A stretch of DNA of 14,209 nucleotides. Origin: Candidatus Thorarchaeota archaeon. Its GTDB lineage: Archaea > Asgardarchaeota > Thorarchaeia > Thorarchaeales > Thorarchaeaceae. A program made the position numbers and the translations under genes. Under the pieces are notes generated by a model. That model was not told the origin of the DNA. It searched no databases and worked only from the letters and a program-made list of their open reading frames with translations. Each line of letters starts with the position of its first letter. Within the stretch, counting starts at the first letter, position 1. Below are positions 8,683 to 14,209 of this stretch, piece after piece. Where the stretch lies: the NCBI GenBank assembly GCA_016840825.1, contig JAEORN010000135.1, positions 1-14,209 of the forward strand. Direction: 5' to 3'.

Positions 8683-9480
8683 ATGTTGACTGCAATTGAG
8701 AACTTCGTAGCAGTTGGAATAGTAACCTCTGTAACTTTTTTCATCTCGATAGTCATCATCATTTTCATCAAAAGACTCAGCACTTCTTCGAATTTGCGTA
8801 TTGTTCGCCGAAAGCCGCTTCTCGTTCCAGCAATCATTTTCTTGCTGGTCATTTTCGTTTCCCCAGGAGAAAGGATTGGACCTCCTCCAGAACTACCTCA
8901 TAATTCCATCACAGGAGATTACATAATATCCTTCGTGAGAGATTTCCAAGTCTATGAGCTCGAGCCCTATCTCGGGAGAGTAACTGTAACATACTTCTAC
9001 GGTATCGATCTCGATGAGATAATCAGCTGCAACGTCATTGTATCACAAACGGATTCGGTTGTTGCCAATGTCACCACTAACATTCTGAAACATGAATCTG
9101 CTGAAACTGAATCGGCTCACTCGACCTTCGACCTTCCATATGGCAACTACACTCTCCGCTTCACACAGGTAGTCTTAGATTTGTATGGCAATCCTACAAC
9201 TCGAAGGAGGAATGTTCATGTTCTATTTGAGCAATTGCAAGATCTACAATGGATTGATGAAGCATTGCTTTGGGATCAATATCGCCTCGTTCTAATTCTT
9301 ACTGGAATGGCACTACTAGTCTTTGGCATCTACCTGACAGACCACAAGGAGGATAATGAGGTAGAAAGAGAGAGATATGAGCGGAAGAGGCGCGGAGAAC
9401 GTAACTACCCCTACTGGCGTGCAGATCGGCGTAAAGTAAAGGAGCGGCAATGGGCAGAACGGATGCGGGATAAGCGCTAG
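8683..9480 (+). CDS. Three-helix membrane protein with extracytoplasmic domain and basic tail, unknown function
   Basis: 265 residues from ATG 8683. An in-frame GTG at 8674 exists, but GGAGAG (8669-8674) overlaps it and sits 8 bases before the ATG, which decides for the ATG. Helices lie at about residues 8-29, 46-60 and 201-219. The loop between helices 1 and 2 is basic ('RIVRRK'), and the last 45 residues are very rich in Arg, Lys and Glu; by the positive-inside rule both face the cytoplasm. Residues about 61-197 then form an outside domain, predicted beta-rich, with two N-glycosylation sequons (N129, N155). The charged tail ('YERKRRGERNYPYW' and after) could bind nucleic acid, acidic lipid or a partner protein. 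I do not recognise the family. The closeness to the creatininase-like gene suggests, but does not prove, shared transcription. A pyrimidine-rich run just after the stop (9491-9505) may end the transcript. Confidence 0.82.
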   Translation: MLTAIENFVAVGIVTSVTFFISIVIIIFIKRLSTSSNLRIVRRKPLLVPAIIFLLVIFVSPGERIGPPPELPHNSITGDYIISFVRDFQVYELEPYLGRVTVTYFYGIDLDEIISCNVIVSQTDSVVANVTTNILKHESAETESAHSTFDLPYGNYTLRFTQVVLDLYGNPTTRRRNVHVLFEQLQDLQWIDEALLWDQYRLVLILTGMALLVFGIYLTDHKEDNEVERERYERKRRGERNYPYWRADRRKVKERQWAERMRDKR

Positions 9481-9697
9481 TAGTACGATTCGAGTTCTCC
9501 TCTTCTGCATAACTCCTAATATAACCTAATATTTCTTGTTCGCGCCAAACGAGTATTCTTTTTAAGCAAAGATGAGTTGATAATAAACAAGAACTTGATT
9601 CACAAGAACAAGTTGAGCACGTCCACCTCAATTCTTGCCACTAGAGGGGATAAAACCGTTGACCGTAACTTATATCTTGGTCTAGGTCCCTTGCAAT
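9481..9697 (+). other. Non-coding stretch with direct and inverted repeats and two TATA-like boxes
   Basis: I find no credible coding frame here on either strand. It contains a TATA-like CTTTTTAAG (9559-9567), a direct repeat ACAAGAAC (9587-9594 and 9602-9609, 15-base period), and an inverted pair AACTTG (9592-9597) / CAAGTT (9609-9614) interleaved with it. The second TATA box (9669-9676) is listed separately. The repeats could be an operator for the downstream transcript; this is inference. Confidence 0.35.
9669..9676 (+). promoter_or_regulatory. TATA box of the candidate structured RNA
   Basis: CTTATATC preceded by CCGTAA. Standard archaeal spacing puts the transcript start at about 9698, just ahead of the GC-rich, foldable segment. 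No protein start follows at a matching distance with an SD. Confidence 0.45.
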
Positions 9698-9882
9698 AAT
9701 TGTGGACTAAGGGCGCAGTAACAAGTGTGGGTCGATACGTTACTATGGCGTGCGGTGATGTATCTTGCAACAGCCTCAAAATAGGTTGTATGGAACGCTC
9801 GGCGAAAAATGTTAAAGGTGGTGGCGCGGCAGCCGAGTGTTGCCCACGTTATTGTGCCCACCTTCTTTTCTCTCCATTCTTT
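9698..9882 (+). ncRNA. Candidate structured non-coding RNA, family not recognised
   Basis: About 160-185 bases, clearly richer in G+C than the flanks, lying between a TATA box (9669-9676) and a pyrimidine-rich run (9861-9882). By eye it folds into a nested set. The closing stem pairs GGGC 9711-9714 with 9856-9859, ACAA 9721-9724 with 9852-9855, and GTGGGT 9727-9732 with 9842-9847. Inside it, GATAC 9734-9738 pairs with 9760-9764, ACAGCCT 9770-9776 with AGGTTGT 9783-9789 (loop CAAAAT), and AACGCTCGGC 9794-9803 with GCCGAGTGTT 9832-9841 (10 bp, one G-T). The last stem abuts the closing stem, allowing coaxial stacking. I looked for RNase P, SRP, 5S, tRNA T-loop and C/D-box signatures and found none. 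A 63-residue frame (9700-9891, TTG start) overlaps but has no SD and an odd Cys/Gly-rich composition. Folding is manual, without energies or alignment. Confidence 0.5.
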
Positions 9883-9905
9883 CTGAGATAAAAGACAAAT
9901 CAATA

Positions 9906-9944
9906 ATCATTGTAAATGATAGACATTCTATGAAGTCTTATTAG
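9906..9944 (+). promoter_or_regulatory. Promoter and possible operator of the HicB-like gene
   Basis: CTTATTAG (9937-9944) is centred about 26 bases before the ATG at 9967, the spacing of a TATA box for a leaderless transcript. Just upstream are two dyads: ATCATT/AATGAT (9906-9911 and 9915-9920, 3-base loop), and AGAC-A-TTC / GAAGTCT (9921-9928 and 9932-9938, one bulged A) that touches the TATA box. A repressor bound there would block the promoter. No DNA-binding partner is identified. Confidence 0.4.
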
Positions 9945-9966
9945 TTTCCGGTCTAGTGCGTAGCAT

Positions 9967-10155
9967 ATGAAACCAGTTGAGGTCATTCTACGGAAAGAGG
10001 AAGGACATTATGTTGCAACATCTGAAGAGCTGGGTCTTGAAACAAAAGGAACAGATCTCGATGATGCAATGAAAAAGATGAGAGCCGAAGCGGACAGATT
10101 AACAGAGGAAGACTCATCCCGCCCTGTATATGAGTTCTTGATACGTATTGAATAA
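9967..10155 (+). CDS. Small HicB-like protein without a HicA partner
   Basis: 62 residues with the pattern of the HicB/UPF0150 partial RNase H-like fold: a first strand 'VEVILRKEEGHYVATS' (4-19), 'LGLETKGTDLDDAMKKM' (22-38) where HicB has its G-x-T-x-x-E-A-x-x-N helix, and a last strand 'VYEFLIRIE'. In type II toxin-antitoxin pairs HicB neutralises the mRNA-cleaving HicA, and many HicB carry an extra C-terminal DNA-binding domain. Here the chain stops after the core fold, and no HicA-sized frame is present in the gaps on either side. It may be a stand-alone regulator, an orphan antitoxin or a divergent member with another role. There is no SD; the TATA-like box 26 bases before the ATG indicates a leaderless transcript. 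Confidence 0.75.
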   Translation: MKPVEVILRKEEGHYVATSEELGLETKGTDLDDAMKKMRAEADRLTEEDSSRPVYEFLIRIE

Positions 10156-10355
10156 TCTGTGTAAATTGACTATGCTTGAAGACATCACTCGGGTTTCTAC
10201 CAATCCTCTTCATAAAGTCAGATTGATTCAGAATCCAAATTCCTGAGATAGACATGTGATACCTGTGTTATTGTACCCACTCTTTCTTCTTGAGCTATGA
10301 GTTGGATGTTATGCTGTATAGGTGATGTTATTAGTAAAAGAAGAGAATCTTAACT
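10156..10355 (+). other. Intergenic stretch with promoter of the DUF4256 gene
   Basis: Two things are visible. First, GTTATTGTACCCAC plus a pyrimidine run (10267-10290), nearly repeating 9848-9870, a possible 3'-end signal. Second, GTTATTAG (10327-10334) centred about 25 bases before the ATG at 10356, a likely TATA element for a leaderless start. A 24-codon frame from 10172 has no support. Confidence 0.35.
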
Positions 10356-10922
10356 ATGTCTAAGTCCAAGAAAGCGTTGTCAGCAAAACAACGCGAGGAA
10401 CTGCTTAAGGTGTTGAAAGACCGCTTCGGGAAGAACATGGGTCGTCATAAGGGACTTGAATGGATAAAAGTACAAGCTAGGTTGGATGCTAATCCTGAGA
10501 AACTCTGGTCCCTGAATGAAATGGAAAGAACCGGTGGAGAACCTGATATTGTAGGTTTTGATAAAAAGAGTGGTGAATACATCTTCTACGACTGTTCTGC
10601 TGAAAGTCCTGCAGCTCGCAGAAATGTTTGCTACGACCGCGAGGCGTTGGAGTCAAGGAAATCAGCCAAACCTGAGAACAATGCTATTGATATGGCGACA
10701 ACCATGGGCATCGAGATTCTGACAGAGGAACAAATTCGAGAGCTACAGAAATTAGGAGAATTCGATACGAAGACATCAAGCTGGGTGAAGACACCTCCTA
10801 CCATAAGAGAACTGGGTGGTGCTCTCTTTTGTGATCGCCGCTACAATCATGTCTTTGTGTATCACAATGGTGCTCAATCATATTATGGTGTAAGGGGATT
10901 TCGTGGGTCAATAAGGGTCTAA
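10356..10922 (+). CDS. DUF4256 family protein
   Basis: 188 residues matching the DUF4256 pattern as I remember it over the whole length: 'FGKNMGRHKGLEWIKVQARL' (24-43), 'KLWSLNEMERTGGEPDIVGF' (49-68), 'YIFYDCSAESPAARRNVCYD' (74-93), 'KTSSWVKTP' (139-147), 'GGALFCDRRYNHVFVYHNGA' (154-173) and 'YYGVRGFRGSIRV' at the end. No biochemical role is established to my knowledge; conserved Cys, His, Asp and Arg suggest an enzyme or nucleotide-binding fold. The family is mostly known from bacteria, and the close match suggests recent or strongly conserved transfer into this lineage (inference). No SD precedes the ATG; a TTATTAG element 25 bases upstream suggests a leaderless transcript, as for the preceding HicB-like gene. 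The 132-base gap downstream holds the next promoter. Confidence 0.9.
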   Translation: MSKSKKALSAKQREELLKVLKDRFGKNMGRHKGLEWIKVQARLDANPEKLWSLNEMERTGGEPDIVGFDKKSGEYIFYDCSAESPAARRNVCYDREALESRKSAKPENNAIDMATTMGIEILTEEQIRELQKLGEFDTKTSSWVKTPPTIRELGGALFCDRRYNHVFVYHNGAQSYYGVRGFRGSIRV

Positions 10923-10994
10923 ATATGGACTTTGAATCTTAGATTTCTAAATCTCGTACAGCGCGTTTTGTGATAGCCCAAAGAAGTTGTGAAG

Positions 10995-11033
10995 ATTTAA
11001 TACACAACTCGGAGTGTTATTCTATTGGAATAA
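10995..11033 (+). promoter_or_regulatory. Promoter and dyad ahead of the TPR-nitrilase gene
   Basis: ATTTAATA (10995-11002) is a TATA-like box predicting a transcript start near 11025. A perfect 6-bp dyad TTATTC-TATTG-GAATAA (11017-11033) spans that point and could be an operator or a 5'-end hairpin. The SD for the gene, AGGGAG (11041-11046), follows. Confidence 0.35.
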
Positions 11034-11054
11034 TATTCACAGGGAGAATGAGGT

Positions 11055-13724
11055 TTGGTCCAATCCACACAGGCCTTGCTTAAGAAAGCAGAGGTTTCAT
11101 TAGCTAAGGGTGATTTCAAAACCTCGCTCAAATTACTTGATATGGCAAAGAAAAAAGAGCCTAAATCTCAAGACGACTCATTCGCGTGTGGATTGTTCGA
11201 GATTCAACTCAGTGCTCGGATGGGTGAATTCGATGTAGCTCTTAAGATGGCTGATACTTTGCTAAAAACAGCTGAAGCCACAAACAACCCTCAGATACAA
11301 GCAGATCTATTGTTGGCGAAGATCGAGCTATTCTGGAGATCAGGAGATATAGTTGAAAGCTCAAGGATTGCAGACCTTCTTGAGAAACATCTTGATAGTA
11401 TGGAGGAACAGTTAGACAGGGAGCTCCGGGATTTCATCGATTTTAGGAGAGGTGCTTTGCTTCAAAATAGAGGAGTACTTTCCTGGTATAGGGGTGAATA
11501 TGATAAAGCACTAGATGTTCTTCAAGAAAGTCTAGGTATTCGACAGCGAGCAGATGATAAGACTGGTATAGTAGCTTCGCTGAACAACCTTGGTCTAGTA
11601 CATTGGTCTAAAGGAAACCTGAAAGAAGCACTTGATTATTATAATCAAGGATTGTCCATCTGCGAATCAATAGGACTCCGGGTGATACAGGGAAATATAC
11701 TGAATAATCTTGGGAACTTGTATAATCAAATGGGAGATTTTGAGAGCGCTCTTAATTGTCTTCACAGGAGTTTGGAAATAAAAGAGCCTCTTGAGAATAA
11801 GAACGACATAGCAACTACACTTCTGAACATCGGTGTGATATATCGGTATAAGGGAGATCTTGACAAGGCTTCAGAGTACTATCAGAGATGTTTGAACCTA
11901 AGTATCGCTTCTGGTCTTCGTCAGAACATTGCTCTTACTAATAGTAATATTGCAGAGATTTATGGAATGAGAGGAGACCTATTGAAAGCAGAAGAATACT
12001 TTCAAAGTGCATTAGAAATCTATAGGGAGATGGACCTAAAACCTGAGATTGCTAGAATTCTCTCTAATTTCGGATGGGTTTATAGAAAGATGGATCAACC
12101 GGAAAGAGCTTTAGAGTTCTATAAGGATAGCTTGCAGATTTCTGAAGCTATAGGGGCAGAGTCCTTGACCGCAACCTCCCTTTTCGAGCTAGTTTCTCTA
12201 CTCGTTGATATGGATGACATATCAACAGCAACTGAATATTCGGAGAAGCTACGGAAAATTGCTGAGCAGTCGGAAAATCCAGCTGATGACCAAAGATACC
12301 TAATCGCCAAGGCATACATCCTGAAATCAAGTAAGAAAGCCCGCGATCAGATATTAGCAAGTGATATCCTTGAGAAAGTCATTGGAGAGGAGATTTTAGA
12401 TCATGCCCTGACGACCAATGCAATGTTGTATCTATGTGATCTGCTTCTATCTGAACTGAGGATGACTGGGGATGATGAGACCTTTCTACGCGTTAGGAAT
12501 CTAACACATGGATTGCTTGAGATTGCAAGAGCACAATCATCCTATTCACTACTTGCAAAAACCTATCTTCTTCAATCTAAACTTGCTCTAGTAGACCTCG
12601 ATGTAGACAAGGCCAAAGAATTGCTATCGAATGCTATGGAGATTTCACAAGAGAAAGGGCTTCACATGCTAACAAGAGCTGTAAAAAGAGAGGAGACCCT
12701 TTTGAACAATCAACTTCAGAAATGGGAGTCCATCTTAGAGCTTAATCCAACGAAACGTGAGATGGTCGATTTCACGCATCTAAGCAGCTATATCGACCGG
12801 ATGATAAAGAGGTCTGTATCATCACTTGCAAAGGAAGAAGTTGTGGCAAGAAAATACAAACTTATTCATCTTGATTTTTTGCGAAGACTGGAAAAGAGTG
12901 AGAAAGAACGGTTTCGGGTAGGTTTAGCTCAAATTGGTTTGGCAAAGGAAGGCAACATCGTCTCTGAATTTTACAAAGAACTAGGACCAGGTCTCTTCGG
13001 AATAAAGGATGAGAAAGTCAATCCGATAAGAAAGCAAGTACGTGAGATGATAAAAGCCGCGCATGATAAGGGCATTGATGTTCTCTTCTTCCCTGAACTT
13101 ACTATAGATCTGAATCACTATGAAATTATTCAGGAAATCATTGATTTATCAAGAGAATATGGAATGTATATTATTCCGGGATCATATCATGATCCTAAGA
13201 CACGGAGTAATATTTGCAAAGTCATTGGGCCTGAAGGAATTCTCTGGGAACAGAAGAAGCATATCCCAGCTACCATTCATTACGAGGGGAATCGAATAGA
13301 GGAAGGGATTGATACGGCAAGTCAACCCCGCGAGGTATTCATAGGAAATACGGAGTTTGGGCGTATTGCTATAACGATTTGTAGAGATTTTCTTGATATG
13401 GATTTGAGAGTTGAGCTAAAGAACTCGCAACCTCCGGTAGACTTAGTATTGAATCCCGCCTTCACTCCTGTGACTGCTGATTTTATGGCAGCACACTTTG
13501 ACGCTCGGAGATCGATCTATGCCTATTGTTTCTTCGCGAATGTTGCAGAATTTGGTGATTCGTTAATACACTCTCCTGAAAAGGATAGAGAAGAACGAAT
13601 CTTGAAGAAAGGAGAGGAAGGAATCCTCTACAAGGATGTAGATTTGTTTCAACTTAGATCAGAACGAAAGAGATGGGAAGAAGAACAGAAGAAGCATAGG
13701 TCATTTATCCAGAGTACTCGCTGA
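11055..13724 (+). CDS. TPR-repeat protein fused to a C-terminal nitrilase (carbon-nitrogen hydrolase) domain
   Basis: 889 residues, soluble, with no signal peptide. Start is TTG 11055 with AGGGAG (11041-11046) 8 bases upstream; the ATG at 11048 is out of frame. Residues about 5-545 are alpha-helical repeats. Between 130 and 365 they are TPRs with an exact 40-residue period: 'NNLG' or its equivalents start at 137, 177, 217, 257, 297 and 337, each followed by the 'G(D/N)(L/F)..A..Y' pattern, the longer TPR type seen in LGN/Rapsyn-like scaffolds. A helical linker (about 560-618) leads to a nitrilase domain (about 620-865) with its triad intact: E681 in 'LFFPELTID', K734 in 'EQKKHIP' and C776 in 'ITICRDF'. 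Nitrilase-fold enzymes hydrolyse or transfer C-N bonds in nitriles, amides, carbamoyl or glutamine substrates. The TPR arm probably recruits or regulates through a partner protein. The exact reaction is unknown. Confidence 0.9.
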   Translation: MVQSTQALLKKAEVSLAKGDFKTSLKLLDMAKKKEPKSQDDSFACGLFEIQLSARMGEFDVALKMADTLLKTAEATNNPQIQADLLLAKIELFWRSGDIVESSRIADLLEKHLDSMEEQLDRELRDFIDFRRGALLQNRGVLSWYRGEYDKALDVLQESLGIRQRADDKTGIVASLNNLGLVHWSKGNLKEALDYYNQGLSICESIGLRVIQGNILNNLGNLYNQMGDFESALNCLHRSLEIKEPLENKNDIATTLLNIGVIYRYKGDLDKASEYYQRCLNLSIASGLRQNIALTNSNIAEIYGMRGDLLKAEEYFQSALEIYREMDLKPEIARILSNFGWVYRKMDQPERALEFYKDSLQISEAIGAESLTATSLFELVSLLVDMDDISTATEYSEKLRKIAEQSENPADDQRYLIAKAYILKSSKKARDQILASDILEKVIGEEILDHALTTNAMLYLCDLLLSELRMTGDDETFLRVRNLTHGLLEIARAQSSYSLLAKTYLLQSKLALVDLDVDKAKELLSNAMEISQEKGLHMLTRAVKREETLLNNQLQKWESILELNPTKREMVDFTHLSSYIDRMIKRSVSSLAKEEVVARKYKLIHLDFLRRLEKSEKERFRVGLAQIGLAKEGNIVSEFYKELGPGLFGIKDEKVNPIRKQVREMIKAAHDKGIDVLFFPELTIDLNHYEIIQEIIDLSREYGMYIIPGSYHDPKTRSNICKVIGPEGILWEQKKHIPATIHYEGNRIEEGIDTASQPREVFIGNTEFGRIAITICRDFLDMDLRVELKNSQPPVDLVLNPAFTPVTADFMAAHFDARRSIYAYCFFANVAEFGDSLIHSPEKDREERILKKGEEGILYKDVDLFQLRSERKRWEEEQKKHRSFIQSTR

Positions 13725-13744
13725 CTTGTGAGATGAAAAGAAAC

Positions 13745-14206
13745 CTATGAGTGAATTCGTTCCATCACAAATGTTTGTCCTTCACCCAAAGCTTCTAGGA
13801 ATTTTCTTAGACCGATGGAATGAAAGTCCCATGCATTGTCAAAGAATTCAGACTCGACTATTTCTGGCTCAAAGCCAATTGAATGTAGGGACTGCAGGAT
13901 CTGTTGCAGTACTTCATCATTCAAATGGTATGATTTTGCTGAGATGGCTGACAAGATCTCCCTGCCATAATGTGTGAACCAGAGAACTTTCCCATCTGTT
14001 TTTCCATCTGCATTAGTCAACCTAAGTCGAAGGTTCTCAATCTCCTTTCTACGGTTTTCAAGAAGTTCTGGAACAATGATTGCTGCCTCCGTTCCCATCA
14101 ATGCTTTGATATTGATGAAATGACTTGAGCCACCTTCTCTAAGCTGCTGATGTAATAGCTTGATGACATGCTGTTGAATTACTTCGATTGATTTTGTGAA
14201 GGACAT
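13745..14206 (-). CDS. Unrecognised small cytosolic protein, possibly 5'-truncated by the window edge
   Basis: 153 residues from ATG 14206-14204 to TAG at 13747-13745. Only three bases lie upstream in the window (codon CTA, not a stop), so the true start could be outside. The sequence reads as genuine: amphipathic helices ('EVIQQHVIKLLHQQLREG', 8-25), a charged helix 'LLENRRKEIENLRLRL' (48-63), then a mixed region with 'VLWFTHYGREIL' (74-85) and an aromatic, acidic C-terminal part. There is no signal peptide, membrane segment or metal motif. I do not recognise a family. It converges on the TPR-nitrilase gene with a 20-base gap and no visible terminator hairpin. Confidence 0.7.
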   Translation of the reverse strand: MSFTKSIEVIQQHVIKLLHQQLREGGSSHFINIKALMGTEAAIIVPELLENRRKEIENLRLRLTNADGKTDGKVLWFTHYGREILSAISAKSYHLNDEVLQQILQSLHSIGFEPEIVESEFFDNAWDFHSIGLRKFLEALGEGQTFVMERIHS

Positions 14207-14209
14207 TAG

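Noticed and set aside
9700..9891. 63-residue frame (TTG start) rich in Cys and Gly
   Set aside because: No SD, odd composition, and it overlaps a segment that folds well and has RNA-gene-like borders; kept only as an alternative to the RNA.
10172..10246. 24-codon frame after the HicB-like gene, checked as a possible HicA
   Set aside because: Far too short for HicA (about 60-80 residues), no SD, and no dsRNA-binding-fold motif.

Overview
The window looks like a piece of an archaeal chromosome. The evidence is AT-rich TATA-like boxes about 26 bases ahead of predicted transcript or gene starts, a mix of leaderless genes and genes with Shine-Dalgarno (SD) sites, frequent TTG and GTG starts, and large exported proteins rich in N-glycosylation sequons, one with a Thr/Ser stalk and a C-terminal membrane anchor. 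The mixture of gene types would suit an Asgard-type archaeon (for example Thorarchaeota), but nothing here proves the lineage. There are no rRNA or tRNA genes, CRISPR arrays or recognisable transposases.

Layout. Positions 1-1206 (minus) hold the N-terminal 402 residues of a secreted DNRLRE/CBM96-like protein that runs off the left edge. Diverging from it is an aldo/keto reductase of the Kv-beta/YghZ type (1429-2427). This converges, with a 16-base gap, on a 1562-residue surface protein built from two NosD-like parallel beta-helix modules plus Ig-like domains (2444-7132, minus). Upstream of that lie a strong hairpin/T-tract terminator (7245-7291) and a small four-helix membrane protein (7316-7696, minus). 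Across a divergent promoter region come a creatininase-family metallohydrolase (7856-8617) and a three-helix membrane protein (8683-9480), possibly co-transcribed.

The gap 9481-9966 has no convincing protein gene, but 9698-9882 has the marks of an unrecognised structured RNA: an upstream TATA box, raised GC, a nested set of helices and a pyrimidine-rich 3' end. It is followed by a 62-residue HicB-like protein without a HicA partner (9967-10155) and a DUF4256 protein (10356-10922). Both appear leaderless and share a TTATTAG promoter element. A large fusion of 40-residue TPR repeats with a C-terminal nitrilase domain follows (11055-13724). It converges on an unrecognised 153-residue protein (13745-14206, minus) whose 5' end may lie outside the window.

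The genes do not form one obvious pathway. The left half is mainly cell-surface proteins; the right half is a string of independently promoted cytosolic or regulatory genes. The most interesting items are the candidate RNA, the TPR-nitrilase fusion, the twinned NosD architecture, and the contrast between SD-led TTG/GTG starts and leaderless ATG starts.
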